Source: JACCTU01 sp963788055
GTDB taxonomy: Bacteria; Actinomycetota; Thermoleophilia; Gaiellales; Gaiellaceae
Direction of reading: 5' to 3'
Length of the DNA stretch: 64,000 nt
Assembly: GCA_963788055.1 (NCBI GenBank)
Contig: CAWBFA010000005.1
Location: 496,001 to 560,000 of the forward strand
Below the pieces are notes generated by a model, which was not told the origin of the DNA, did no database searches, and saw nothing but the letters and a program-made list of their open reading frames with translations. Both the position numbers and the translations under genes were made by a program. This document shows positions 25,928-35,220 of the stretch, in pieces (position 1 is the stretch's first letter; every line of letters begins with the position of its first letter).

Positions 25928-27334
25928 CTACTTGACGCCGATGAGGGTGAGCGTGCGCTGCAGCTTGTTGCCGAAGGCGTCGTTGACGTCGGCCTCGAGC
26001 GTGTACGTCACGCCGCGAGCGGGCGTGAACCGCGGTCGGATCGTGATCCAGCCGTCGAATCCGACATTCGTGACCGGCTGCTCGACGACGAGCAGGCGAC
26101 CTCGCTGGAAGACCTTGTACGTGAGCCCCACGCGCGCGCCGGGGCCGGCCCGGTACCCGATCTTGGTCGTCGGCACGCGGACTGCGGGGTTCGCGCGGCC
26201 GCCCTTCACGGTGACGAACGCGTTTCGGGCGTCGAGCGGCTTGGCAAGTGTCGCGTAGACGTCGAATGCCGGCTTTTCGAGCCCGAACTGGGTCATCAGC
26301 CCGCTCTGCCATGCGTTGACGGGGTTGTCGCGGATCGCGAACCAGATCAGCATGCCGACTCGCGGGTTTCGGCGCGCCATCGCGACCGCGGTTCGGATGT
26401 ACGAGGCCTGCTGTGTGTAGGTCACGCCCCTCGGGTCCTCGGGCCGTGTCTCGTGCCCGTACTCCGTCAGCCAGATCGGAGTGTTCTTGCGCCCGAACCA
26501 CTTGTCGAGCATCACCCCGAACCTCGGCAGCGTCGTCATCGACACGTTCGGCCAGCGCACGAGTTGCGTCGGCGGCTGGTTCGCGGGCGACGAGTACGGG
26601 TGGTGCGCGTAGGCGTCGAACCGCAGCTTCGGCCGTGCCTTCGCGAGCAGCTCGGCGAACTTGCCCGGCGAGTGCGTATCCGAGACGCCCGCCTTCTTCC
26701 TGTCGCGCCCGCGGGCGGAGGTCTCGCCGATCGCGACGAGCGCCTGTCGGGAACCCTGCTTGAAGCCCGTGTACGCGGCGCGATAGAGCTTCGCGTAGTT
26801 CGCCGGGGCGACGGAGCGGCCCTTCGCGTCGAACTGGGGTGACAGGAAGAGCGCGAGGTTCGGCTCGTTCCACACGGAGTAGAAGCGCACGAAGGGATAG
26901 CCGCGGTTGCGTCCCGAGTAGCGCGTCGCGAGCGCCCTCGCGAAGTTCTGGATGTCGGCGAGGCGCCGCGGGAGCCGATTCTTGGCGGGGCCGGCCCACG
27001 TCGGCGTGCCCCAGATCGTCAGCATCACCTCCATGTCGCGGTCCGCGGCCTGGCGCACGAACTCGTCGAGATCCTCCCAGCGATAGGCCGGGTCGAACGG
27101 GTTCGCCGCGTTCGCGGGACGACGGGGCGCGGTGTTGAACCAGTAGACCGTCGTCTTCATGATCGTCGAGTTCGCGTGAACCGCCCGGTCGCGCATGAAG
27201 AAGCGCTCGGGCAGCCAGCGGAAGTAGGGGTCGTCCTGGAAGCCCATCCACATGCGCGGCGCCGCGCTCGCGCCGGCCGGCGCGACGAGGCCGGCGAGGA
27301 CGAGCAGCAGAGCGAGGCGGGCGAGGCGATTCAT
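25928..27334 (-). CDS. secreted clan GH-A glycoside hydrolase
   Basis: The 468-residue protein starts at ATG 27334, nine bases after GGAGG. The frame opens further, but the next ATG (27343) sits on that ribosome site. A signal peptide (LARLALLLVLAGLVAPAGASA) precedes a TIM-barrel with the acid/base Glu in WNEPN (about 165) and the nucleophile Glu in WLTEYGHET (about 310), the layout of GH5/GH39-like enzymes. A C-terminal beta domain follows. The substrate is unknown. It is preceded on the same strand by tatC, but separated by about 150 bases. Confidence 0.85.
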   Translation of the reverse strand: MNRLARLALLLVLAGLVAPAGASAAPRMWMGFQDDPYFRWLPERFFMRDRAVHANSTIMKTTVYWFNTAPRRPANAANPFDPAYRWEDLDEFVRQAADRDMEVMLTIWGTPTWAGPAKNRLPRRLADIQNFARALATRYSGRNRGYPFVRFYSVWNEPNLALFLSPQFDAKGRSVAPANYAKLYRAAYTGFKQGSRQALVAIGETSARGRDRKKAGVSDTHSPGKFAELLAKARPKLRFDAYAHHPYSSPANQPPTQLVRWPNVSMTTLPRFGVMLDKWFGRKNTPIWLTEYGHETRPEDPRGVTYTQQASYIRTAVAMARRNPRVGMLIWFAIRDNPVNAWQSGLMTQFGLEKPAFDVYATLAKPLDARNAFVTVKGGRANPAVRVPTTKIGYRAGPGARVGLTYKVFQRGRLLVVEQPVTNVGFDGWITIRPRFTPARGVTYTLEADVNDAFGNKLQRTLTLIGVK

Positions 27335-27440
27335 GGGCGGCATCCTCCGATCAGACGAGCAAACGGGCCGGACGGTAGCGACCGGAGGTTCGGATTTCGT
27401 AAGGCCGCAGTGAGAGGCGTTGATGTGAAGTCGCTGCATA

Positions 27441-27459
27441 GCGGCCGCGGAGCGGCCGC
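27441..27459. terminator. GC-rich hairpin between tatC and the hydrolase gene
   Basis: Two GCGGCCGC octamers (27441-27448 and 27452-27459), each self-complementary, are three bases apart and can form an 8-bp hairpin. It lies 30 bases past the tatC stop. A second hairpin with arms GCGCAGC and GCTGCGC (27483-27500) overlaps the tatC stop itself. Together they are a plausible high-GC terminator. There is no T run on the minus strand. Confidence 0.4.
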
Positions 27460-27488
27460 CTTTAGGGGTCTACGCGCGACTTGCGCAG

Positions 27489-28259
27489 CTAAGGCTGCGC
27501 ATCCGCGAGGAGCTCGGCCTGCTCCCACCGCCGCTCCATGTAGGCGGCGATCCAGATCGAGACCTCGAAGAGCACGATGATCGGGATCACCTCGAAGAAG
27601 AGGGAGATCGCGTCGACCGTCGGCATCGCGACCGCGACGAGGATCCCGATGAACCAGGCCATGCGGCGGTTTTTCCGCAGCTGGTCGACCGTCAGGATTC
27701 GAAGCCGGACGAGCGCGAGGATGAAGATCGGCAGCTCGAAGACGAGCCCCATCACAAAGAGCGCCAGCGTGACGAACGAGAAGTAGTAGCTCGCGCGGAT
27801 CTGGATGTCGTAGAGACCCGAGTCGAACTCGGTCAGGAAGCCGATCGCCTTCGGCAGGACGACGAAGTACGCGAAGGCGACGCCCGCAGCGAACAGCGCG
27901 GTGGCCGCGACCGCGAAGACCGAGACGACCCTTTGCGTGTTCTCCTCGAGCGCCGGTGCCAGGAAGCTCCAGAGCTGGTAGAGGACGACCGGCAGCGCCA
28001 GCGCGAGCGCCGCGAACGCCGCGACCTTCACCGAGGTCGTGAACGGCTCGGTCACCCCGAGCGTGACGAGCTGCTTGTCGTCCGGGAGGGGACGCGTCAG
28101 CCATTCGACGAGCCGCTCGTGGAAGGCGAACGTGAACGGGAAGAAGACCGCGATCGCGCCGAGTGAGATCAGCAGGCGCGTGCGGAGCTCGCCGAGGTGC
28201 TCGACGAGGGTCGCCTCTTCGCCGTGCGCGAGGCGCCTCGGCAGGCGTCCGCGAGGCAC
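27489..28259 (-). CDS. tatC: Sec-independent protein translocase TatC
   Basis: The 256-residue polytopic membrane protein is the signal-peptide receptor of the twin-arginine translocase. Near the N-terminus it has the conserved HLGELRTRLLISL motif, with the Glu that contacts the twin-arginine signal. About six membrane helices follow, including ALALALPVVLYQLWSFLAPAL and ALFAAGVAFAYFVVLP. It begins at GTG 28259, six bases after the tatA stop, so tatA and tatC form an operon. Confidence 0.95.
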   Translation of the reverse strand: MPRGRLPRRLAHGEEATLVEHLGELRTRLLISLGAIAVFFPFTFAFHERLVEWLTRPLPDDKQLVTLGVTEPFTTSVKVAAFAALALALPVVLYQLWSFLAPALEENTQRVVSVFAVAATALFAAGVAFAYFVVLPKAIGFLTEFDSGLYDIQIRASYYFSFVTLALFVMGLVFELPIFILALVRLRILTVDQLRKNRRMAWFIGILVAVAMPTVDAISLFFEVIPIIVLFEVSIWIAAYMERRWEQAELLADAQP

Positions 28260-28265
28260 GGGGTA

Positions 28266-28493
28266 CTAGAGGGAGTCGCGCTCGCGCGCGGTGACGACCG
28301 GATCGTTCTCGTCCGCCGGCGGTGGCAGCTGGCGGACGTCGTCGTCGTCGCTGTCCTTGCCGGAGACCGAGTCCTTGAACTCGCGCATCCCGCGGCCCAG
28401 CGAGCGGCCGAGCTCGGGCAGCCGCTTCGGTCCGAAGATCAACAGCGCTGCGAGCAGGACGAGGACGATCTCTGTGACGCCGATGTTCGGCAT
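28266..28493 (-). CDS. tatA: Sec-independent protein translocase TatA
   Basis: The 75-residue protein starts at ATG 28493 with MPNIGVTEIVLVLLAALLIF. It has a short N-terminal membrane helix, then the FGPKRLPELGRSLGRGMREFK amphipathic helix diagnostic of TatA/TatE, and an acidic tail. It oligomerises to form the Tat passage for folded proteins. The longer open frame upstream (to 28562) has no family resemblance. It is divergent from the suf cluster. Confidence 0.95.
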   Translation of the reverse strand: MPNIGVTEIVLVLLAALLIFGPKRLPELGRSLGRGMREFKDSVSGKDSDDDDVRQLPPPADENDPVVTARERDSL

Positions 28494-28595
28494 GAACCCA
28501 GGGTACCAGGGTCTGTTCCGGAGCCAGGCCTCGTCGCGGCGCCCAGCGCGGTCCTGCGGCACAGGACTGGCTTCGGGTCAGACCCTTGGCATTGG

Positions 28596-28625
28596 TACAA
28601 TCCGGCCACGAGGGGTATCACCCTC
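28596..28625 (+). promoter_or_regulatory. possible promoter and operator of the suf cluster
   Basis: A TACAAT hexamer (28596-28601), close to the -10 consensus, lies 44 bases upstream of sufC without a good -35. Just downstream is an inverted repeat GAGGG-6 nt-CCCTC (28610-28625), where a repressor would act. Fe-S regulators (IscR or SufR types) control suf genes in many bacteria, but this repeat does not match a consensus I can name. Confidence 0.35.
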
Positions 28626-28644
28626 TCGTCACCTTTCGAAGGGG

Positions 28645-29424
28645 ATGGTTTTGGCCCTGTTGGAGCTGAAAAACCTGCACGTCGCGCTCGAGGACGGCAC
28701 CGAGATCGTCAAGGGAGTCGACCTCTCCGTCAGTCCCGGCGAGGTGCACGCGGTCATGGGTCCCAACGGGTCGGGGAAGTCCACGCTCGCCTACGCGTTG
28801 ATGGGCCACCCCGCCTACGAGATCACCGAGGGCCGGCTGATCTTCGACGGCGAGGACCTGACCGAGGCGGGTGCCGACGAGCGCGCGCAGAAGGGCCTCT
28901 TCCTCGCCTTCCAGTACCCGCACGCGATTCCGGGCGTCACCGTCACGAGCTTCCTGCGGAGCGCGATCAACGCGATCCGCAAGGCGAGAAACGACGGGAC
29001 CGACGACCCGATCCCGGTCAAGGAGTTCCGGACCGAGCTGCTCGCCGCGATGGACCGTCTCAAGGTTCCGCGCGAGCTCGCGTCGCGCTATCTCAACGAG
29101 GGGTTCTCCGGAGGCGAGAAGAAGCGCGTCGAGATCCTCCAGATGGCGATGCTCGAGCCGCGGATCGCGGTGCTCGACGAAACCGACTCCGGGCTGGACA
29201 TCGACGCGCTGAAGATCGTCGCGGGCGGCGTCAAGGACCTGGTCGGCCCGAGCATGGGGGCGCTGGTGATCACGCACTATCAGCGGATCCTCAACTACAT
29301 CACCCCCGATTTCGTGCACGTCTTCGTCGGCGGACGTATCGTTGAGGAAGGCGGTCCTGAGCTTGCCCACAAGCTCGAGGCCGAGGGCTACGAGGCATTC
29401 ACTCCGAAGGAAGCGGTGACGTAA
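28645..29424 (+). CDS. sufC: Fe-S cluster assembly ATPase SufC
   Basis: The 259-residue ABC-type ATPase has Walker A GPNGSGKST at about 38-46, signature FSGGEKKR near 152, and the SufC-specific Walker B extension VLDETDSGLD. It drives the SufBCD scaffold that builds iron-sulfur clusters. ATG 28645 is used; TTG 28651 is a real alternative, since the GAAGGGG site is very close to the ATG. Here sufC comes first, before sufB, and its TAA overlaps the sufB ATG by one base. Confidence 0.96.
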   Translation: MVLALLELKNLHVALEDGTEIVKGVDLSVSPGEVHAVMGPNGSGKSTLAYALMGHPAYEITEGRLIFDGEDLTEAGADERAQKGLFLAFQYPHAIPGVTVTSFLRSAINAIRKARNDGTDDPIPVKEFRTELLAAMDRLKVPRELASRYLNEGFSGGEKKRVEILQMAMLEPRIAVLDETDSGLDIDALKIVAGGVKDLVGPSMGALVITHYQRILNYITPDFVHVFVGGRIVEEGGPELAHKLEAEGYEAFTPKEAVT

Positions 29425-30852
29425 TGGCGCAGACCGAGACCGAGGTCGTCCAGGGGATCGGCTCCGACTACGAGCGCAAGTACGGCTTCTCGAATCCCGA
29501 CGAGGCGAAGGACTATTTCTTCAAGTCCGGCCGCGGGCTGAACCACGAGATCGTCGAGGCGATCTCGCAGCACAAGAACGAGCCGGACTGGATGCGGAAG
29601 TTCCGCCACAAGTCGCTCGACTACTTCCTCGCGCGCCCGCTGCCGCAGTGGGGCGGGAACCTGAACGACATCGACTTCGAGAACATCTACTACTACATCC
29701 GCCCAACCGAGAAGCAGGCGGAGTCGTGGGAGGACCTCCCCGCCGACATCAAGGACACCTGGGACAAGCTCGGGATCCCGGAGGCCGAGAAGAAGTACCT
29801 CGCCGGCGTCGGCGCGCAGTACGAGAGCGAGGTCGTCTACCACAAGCTCCAGGAGAACCTCGAGAAGCAGGGCGTGATCTTCCTCGACATGGACTCGGCG
29901 CTCCGCGAGCACGAGGACCTCGTCAAGCAGTACTTCGGCACGATCATCCCGCAGAACGACAACAAGTTCGCAGCGCTCAACTCGGCGGTGTGGTCGGGCG
30001 GGTCGTTCATCTACGTGCCGCCGGGTGTCAAGGTCGAGCTGCCGCTCCAGGCCTACTTCCGCATCAACGCGGAGAACATGGGCCAGTTCGAGCGCACGCT
30101 GATCCTCGTCGACGAGGGCGCCTACGTGCACTACGTCGAGGGCTGCACCGCGCCGATCTACACGCAGCGACTCGCTGCACTGCGCTGTCGTCGAGATCGT
30201 CGTGAAGAAGGACGCCCGCTGCCGCTACACGACGATCCAGAACTGGTCGACGAACGTCTACAACCTCGTCACGAAGCGCGCCGTCGCCTACGAGGGCGCG
30301 ACGATGGAGTGGGTCGACGGGAACCTCGGCTCGAAGCTGACGATGAAGTACCCGGCGATCTGGCTGATGGGCGAGCGCGCGCACGGCGAGGTCCTGTCGA
30401 TCGCGTTCGCCGGCAAGGGTCAGCACCAGGACGCGGGCGGCAAGTGCGTCCACGTCGCTCCGAGGACGAGCTCGGTGATCACGTCGAAGTCGATCTCACG
30501 CGGCGGCGGGCGTGCCGGCTACCGCGGTCTGCTCGAGGTGGCGAAGGGCGCGCACGGCGCGAAGTCGAAGGTCGTCTGCGACGCGCTGATCCTCGACGAG
30601 GAGTCGCGCTCCGACACCTATCCGTACATCCGGATCGACGAGAGCGACGTGAACATCGGCCACGAGGCGACGGTCTCGAAGATCGGCGAGGAGCAGCTCT
30701 TCTACCTGATGTCGCGCGGCCTCTCGGAGGCCGAGGCCTCGGCGCTGATCGTCTCCGGCTTCGTCGAGCCGATCACGAAGGAGCTCCCGCTCGAGTACGC
30801 GGTCGAGATGAACCGCCTGATCCAGCTGCAGATGGAAGGCTCGGTTGGCTGA
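29424..30852 (+). CDS. sufB: Fe-S cluster scaffold SufB, interrupted by a one-base frameshift
   Basis: The combined product is about 475 residues, normal for SufB. The first frame runs to GCTAPIYT. One extra base (C at about 30165) then shifts it, and the other frame carries SDSLHCAVVEIVVKKDARCRY, YTTIQNWSTNVYNL and the end through LPLEYAVEMNRLIQLQ. The essential Cys-containing and core beta-helix segments are all present across the two frames. Loss of SufB would be expected to be severe, so a sequence error is the likelier cause. The 3' end overlaps the first VOC gene by 8 bases. Confidence 0.93.
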
Positions 30853-31228
30853 CCTGATCACGAAGGTGGACGTGGTCGGGATTCCCTCGCAGGACGCCGA
30901 TCGGTCGCGCACGTTCTACGTCGAGACGCTCGGCCTGCAGCCGGACGAGCGCGCCAAGTACGAGTTCTGGGCCGGCGACACCTGCTTCGGGATCTGGGAG
31001 CCTGCGCGGTTCGGCGGCGAGTTCCGCCCGCAGCCGAACGGGATCGTGCTCTTCCACGTCGACGACGTGGCTGCCGCGCGCTCCGGGCTCGAGGCGAAGG
31101 GCGTGGCCTTCGACGGCGAGACGTTCGACACCGGCGTCTGCCACATGGCGACGTTCGCGGATCCCGACGGCAACCAGCTCGTTCTGCACAACCGGTACGC
31201 GCCGTACGGCGACGACGCGGCACGTTGA
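30845..31228 (+). CDS. VOC-family protein 1 of the suf cluster
   Basis: The 127-residue protein has the two beta-alpha-beta-beta-beta halves of the vicinal oxygen chelate (glyoxalase/bleomycin-resistance) fold, ending in the family's FADPDGNQLVLHNRY. It starts at TTG 30845 within the sufB end. The first-strand position that often holds a metal His reads VDVVGIP, so metal binding may differ from glyoxalase. Coupled to sufB and the next VOC gene by overlaps; substrate unknown. Confidence 0.85.
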   Translation: MADLITKVDVVGIPSQDADRSRTFYVETLGLQPDERAKYEFWAGDTCFGIWEPARFGGEFRPQPNGIVLFHVDDVAAARSGLEAKGVAFDGETFDTGVCHMATFADPDGNQLVLHNRYAPYGDDAAR

Positions 31229-31587
31229 TTCAAATCGAACGCGTCGACTTCGTGTCCTTCTTGACCCAGGACATCAAGCGGGCGAAGCAGTTCTACGCGG
31301 AGACGCTCGGGCTCGAGCTCGAGACCGAGGGCGAGAGCGACATGGAGTTTCGCGCCGGACAGGTGACGCTCGACATCTTCGACCCCACGAGCATCGGCCA
31401 GGCGTTCGCGCCGTCGCCCGCTGGCCTGGCGCTGCGCGTACCTGACGTCGAGGCCGCTCGGGCGGAGCTCGAGGCGAAGGGCGTCGTCTTCGACGGCGAG
31501 ACGATCACGACGAGCGTCTGCAAGCAGGCGTGGTTCAAGGACCCCGACGGCAACGCGCTGATGCTCCACCGGAGGTTCGACGCGTGA
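31225..31587 (+). CDS. VOC-family protein 2 of the suf cluster
   Basis: The 120-residue VOC protein starts at TTG 31225, overlapping the previous stop (TTGA). It shows FYAETLGLELE in the first half and WFKDPDGNALMLHRRF at the end. As in its neighbours the first strand reads VDFVSF, with no His at the usual metal position. It is clearly a paralogue of the flanking VOC genes. Function is not known. Confidence 0.85.
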   Translation: MIQIERVDFVSFLTQDIKRAKQFYAETLGLELETEGESDMEFRAGQVTLDIFDPTSIGQAFAPSPAGLALRVPDVEAARAELEAKGVVFDGETITTSVCKQAWFKDPDGNALMLHRRFDA

Positions 31588-32363
31588 TCACCATCGAGAA
31601 GGTCGACTTCATCGGGATCCCGGTCGTGGAGAACGCGACCGGCGACGCGTGGTTCGGGGAGACGCTCCGGCTCTGGGAGCGCAATCCGCGTTCGAACGAG
31701 CGGTGGGTCGAGTTCGAGGCCCCGAACGTGACGCTCGCGCTCGTGCCGGAGGCCTACAAGGCCGGCGACCACGTTCCGTTGCCGTACGGGGCCTTCGCGA
31801 TCCGCGTCGGCGACGTCGATGAGGAGAAGGAGCGCCTGTCCGCGGCCGATGTCGAATTCGTTGGCGAGCCGTTCGACTCCGGCGTCTGCAAAGGAGCGAT
31901 GTTCACGGGTCTCGACAGGAACGGCATGCTGCTCCACCACCGGTATGCGCCATTCGCCGACGGCCGCGCGCCCGACGCGCCGCGCGGTCGCATCGACTTC
32001 GTGGCGATCCCGGTGCAGGAGCGAGCGCCCGTCGAGGACTTCTACGGCCACATGCTCGGGCTCGAGCGGAACCCGAACTCGACCGAGACCTGGGTCGAGT
32101 TCGAGACGTCGAACGTCACGCTGGCGCTCGTGCAGCCGGAGCAGATCGGACAGCCCTTCGAGCCGCTTCCGGGCGGGACCGTCGCGTTCCGCGTCCCCGA
32201 CGTCGAGGAGGCGAAGACGCAGCTCGAGTCGATGGGCGTCGAGTTCCCGGCCGGCGTGATCGACTCGGGCGTTTGCCACATCGCTCCCTTCTCGGATCCC
32301 GCGGGCAACGGGCTCATGCTCCACCGGCGCTACGCGCCCTTCACGGACGGGACGATGCCGTGA
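31584..32363 (+). CDS. two-domain VOC-family protein of the suf cluster
   Basis: The 259-residue protein holds two VOC modules in tandem, about 1-125 (VDFIGIPVVENATG ... GVCKGAMFTGLDRNGMLLHHRYAPF) and 130-259 (IDFVAIPVQERAPV ... GVCHIAPFSDPAGNGLMLHRRYAPF). The tandem form can make a complete VOC active site in one chain. GTG 31584 overlaps the preceding stop. The second module closely resembles the stand-alone VOC encoded at 55976-56359 (GLERNPNS, FETSNVTLA). Substrate unknown. Confidence 0.86.
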   Translation: MITIEKVDFIGIPVVENATGDAWFGETLRLWERNPRSNERWVEFEAPNVTLALVPEAYKAGDHVPLPYGAFAIRVGDVDEEKERLSAADVEFVGEPFDSGVCKGAMFTGLDRNGMLLHHRYAPFADGRAPDAPRGRIDFVAIPVQERAPVEDFYGHMLGLERNPNSTETWVEFETSNVTLALVQPEQIGQPFEPLPGGTVAFRVPDVEEAKTQLESMGVEFPAGVIDSGVCHIAPFSDPAGNGLMLHRRYAPFTDGTMP

Positions 32364-32532
32364 TCGACGTGCAGCGCGTCGACTTCATCGTGCGTCCGGT
32401 CGCGTCGAGTTCCTGTTCGCGGAGGCCTACGACTCCGGGGTCTGCTACATGGCGTTCTTCGACGACCCCGACGGCAACTCGCTGATCCTGCACCACCGGC
32501 ACAAGCCGTACTCGGACGGGTCGCTCCCCTAG
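32360..32532 (+). pseudogene. remnant VOC gene with a large internal deletion
   Basis: GTG 32360 overlaps the previous stop and encodes a normal VOC beginning (MIDVQRVDFIVRPV). From about 32402 the sequence jumps, in another frame, to a normal VOC ending (FAEAYDSGVCYMAFFDDPDGN, then SLILHHRHKPY) with TAG at 32530-32532. Only 173 bases remain of about 370, so some 190-200 bases of the middle are missing. The ends are well conserved, so the loss is recent or an assembly collapse between similar VOC genes. Confidence 0.75.
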
Positions 32533-32534
32533 TC

Positions 32535-32907
32535 ATGCAGGTCGAACAGGTCGACTTCGTGTCCGTCCCGACGCGTGACGTTCAGCGCGCCGTCGCGTTC
32601 TACCGCGACGTCCTCGAGCTGCGCGAGAGCGCGTTCCAGGAGGGCGAGGTCGAGGTCGGCAACCTCACGCTGCTCGTTCTGGAAGCCGGAGGAACAGGGC
32701 GAGGAGTTCATCCCGAACACGAACGGGATCGCCTTCCGCGTCCCAGACGTCCACGAGGCGGTCGAGGACTTCCGCACCGCGGGCGGCGAGGTGATGGGGA
32801 TCGAGGACACCGGTGTCTGCCACATGGGCTTCGTGAAGGACCCCGACGGCAACGTGATCATCCTCCACCGCCGCTACGCCGAGAGGAAGCGTCGTGACGA
32901 GAGCTGA
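32535..32907 (+). CDS. VOC-family protein 5 of the suf cluster, frameshifted
   Basis: ATG 32535 begins VEQVDFVSVPTRDVQRAVAFY, a usual VOC first half. One extra base near 32676 moves the reading to the frame with FWKPEEQGEEFIPNTNGIAF and GFVKDPDGNVIILHRRYAE, ending at TGA 32905-32907. Corrected, it is about 123 residues. The end overlaps the sufD start by 14 bases. Whether the shift is real or a read error cannot be decided here. Confidence 0.78.
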
Positions 32908-34067
32908 GCTGAAGAAGAGCTACGACGCGCTGCCGCTGCCGACGACGACCGACGAGTCGTGGCGCTTCACCGACCTGAAGGGGTTCGATCCGGACAGCTA
33001 TGCGCGGAACGGGCACGGCGCGGGTTCGAAGCCCGCTGGTCCGATGCTCGACGTCGACGTGACGGGTCTGGCAGTCGTGACCGAGTCGGGGATCGAGATC
33101 GAGCGCACTCCGGAGGGGATCGTCTTCGAGCCGCTCTCCGATGCGCAGGAGCGCCTCGGCACGCTCGTCGGCCACGACGAGAAGTTCGCCGCGCACAACG
33201 CTGCGCTGTGGGAGCACGGCCTGCTCGTCGTGATCCCAAAGGGCCTGCACGTCGAGCAGCCGCTCTACGTGCGCATCGCGAACACGGTCGAGGGAGGCGC
33301 ACTGTTCTTCCGCCTGCTCGTGATCGCCGAGGAGGGCTCGAGCGCAACGCTGATCGAGGAGTACACGAGCGCGACGCCCGAGCTCACCGGCTACACGAAC
33401 GCCGTCGCCGAGCTCTTCGTCGAGCAGAACGCGAAGCTCGAGTACGTGTCGCTCCAGAATCTCTCGATGTCGACCTGGCATTTCGCGAACCACCATGCCC
33501 GCGTCGAGCGCGACGCCGAGCTCGACTGGGTCGCAGGCGGGTTCGGCTCGAAGAAGCGGCAAGACGCGGATCCAGAACGACCTCGCCGGCCAGGGCGCGA
33601 CGTCGCGTGTCACGGGCGCCTACTTCGCCGACGGCGACCAGCACCTCGACTACGACACGTTCCAGGAGCACATGGCGCCGAACACCACTTCGGACTTCGC
33701 ATTCAAGGGCGCCCTACGCGACGAAGCGACGGCGGTCTGGCGCGGGATGATCCGCGTCGAGAAGGAAGCGCAGAAGACGAACGCGTACCAGGAGAACCGG
33801 AACCTGATGCTCTCGGAGAAAGCCCATGCCGATTCGATCCCTGGCCTGGAGATCCTCGCGAACGACGTGCGCTGCACCCACGGTGCAACCCTCGGCCAGG
33901 TCGATCGCGAGATGCTCTTCTACCTGATGTCCCGCGGCCTCTCGCGAGCGGAGGCGGAACGGATCATCGTGCGCGGCTTCTTCCAGGACATCCTGGACCG
34001 CATCGAGCTCGAGCCGGTGCGGGAGACGCTGGGCGAAGCGCTCGAAGCGCGGATCCCGCAGGCCTAG
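32894..34067 (+). CDS. sufD: Fe-S cluster assembly protein SufD, interrupted by a one-base frameshift
   Basis: The combined product is about 390 residues, the usual SufD length. The first frame carries an N-terminal helical part (SYDALPLPTTTDESWRFTDL) and the start of the beta-helix to LDWVAGGFGSK. One extra base near 33556 leads to the frame with GKTRIQNDLAGQGATSRV, FAFKGALRDEATAVWRGMI and the C-terminal GLSRAEAERIIVRGFF. It pairs with SufB and SufC in the scaffold complex. Five VOC genes separate it from sufB, an unusual arrangement. Confidence 0.92.
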
Positions 34068-34089
34068 CTCCGCCCGTCGTCAGCGGGTT

Positions 34090-35061
34090 TTGAGCCCCGA
34101 GCCTGACGGCTATGCTCGATGGGTGGGCGAGCCGCTGCGGACGTTCGAGACGCCTGATGGTCGGACGCTCGCGTTCGCGGTCTGGGGTGATCCAGAGGGG
34201 TTCCCGATCCTCGTGTTGCATGGCACGCCCGGCTGTCGTCTTGGGCGGTGGCCACGCGAGGAGTTGTACGCCGATCTGGGCGTGTGCATCGTGACGCACG
34301 ATCGTGCGGGGTATGGGAGGTCTGGTCGGAACCATGGCCGTCGCGTGGTCGACGAGGTCGCCGACGTACGCGCGCTTGCAGACGAGCTCGGCTTCGATCG
34401 CTTCGGCCTCAACGGAGGTTCGGGCGGGGGACCGCATGTACTCGCGGGCGCGGCGCTCCTACCCGATCGTGTCGTACGCGCGATCTGCGATGTCGGTGTC
34501 GCGCCGCTCGGCTCGCCTGGGCTCGAGCAGGATGCCTGGCTTGCCGGCATGGATCCGGAGAACGTCAAGGAGTTCGGCTGGGCGCTCGCTGGCGAGGACG
34601 TCCTCACTCGCGAGCTGCAAGCGTTGCAGCAGCGGTTCGAGGAACGCGCCCGGGTCGACCCTTCCACCGTCCTGCAGGACTACGATATGAGCGAGTCGGA
34701 TCGAGCGGAGTTGGCCCGCTCAGAGATTGCGCAGATCATCCGCGAATCGACGTTCGAGTGGGCGGTGAATGGTGTCGGCGGCTGGGTCGACGACGACCTT
34801 GCGTTCGTGCAGCCGTGGGGGTTCGACCCGGCGGATATCTCCGTGCCGGTGCTCGTGCGCTACGGGATGACCGACGTGTTTGTCCCGCCGGCGCACGGCG
34901 AGTGGTTGGCTGCGAATGTCCCCGGCTGCATCGTCAAGATCAACGACGCCGCCGGTCATCTGGGCGCAAATCCGGAGCAGGAGATCGCCGAGAACGCCCG
35001 TTGGCTGAGCGCCGGAATCGCGCCCGACGGAAGCCGCACCCACTCTCCCGCCGCCAACTGA
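34090..35061 (+). CDS. alpha/beta hydrolase
   Basis: The 323-residue hydrolase shows the oxyanion segment LVLHGTPGCRLG (42-53), the nucleophile elbow NGGSGGGP with Ser 111, the acid in YGMTDVFVP near 260 and the catalytic His in DAAGHLGAN near 297. TTG 34090 is used. GTG 34123 would remove 11 residues and is also acceptable. It follows sufD by 22 bases but looks unrelated. The first copy of the intergenic repeat box lies 27 bases after its stop. Substrate unknown. Confidence 0.88.
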   Translation: MSPEPDGYARWVGEPLRTFETPDGRTLAFAVWGDPEGFPILVLHGTPGCRLGRWPREELYADLGVCIVTHDRAGYGRSGRNHGRRVVDEVADVRALADELGFDRFGLNGGSGGGPHVLAGAALLPDRVVRAICDVGVAPLGSPGLEQDAWLAGMDPENVKEFGWALAGEDVLTRELQALQQRFEERARVDPSTVLQDYDMSESDRAELARSEIAQIIRESTFEWAVNGVGGWVDDDLAFVQPWGFDPADISVPVLVRYGMTDVFVPPAHGEWLAANVPGCIVKINDAAGHLGANPEQEIAENARWLSAGIAPDGSRTHSPAAN

Positions 35062-35088
35062 GGCCACTCAGCCTCCACACACAAGCGC

Positions 35089-35120
35089 GGGTGACACCCA
35101 CGAACGCTGGCCCATCCCAG
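35089..35120 (+). repeat. intergenic repeat box, copy 1
   Basis: This copy reads GGTGACACCCAC then GAACGCTGGCCCA, matching the 25-base box seen at eight further clear sites to 53.9 kb. It lies between the hydrolase stop and the next gene. All copies point the same way on the plus strand. Confidence 0.7.
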
Positions 35121-35220
35121 CCTCGTCATCGCGGGAATCGATCCGGACACGCTAGGTTGGATCGAGCGTCACTTTCGTCTCAATTCCCGTACGCGCGGCA
35201 TCGGTGAAAGGAGTTACTCC

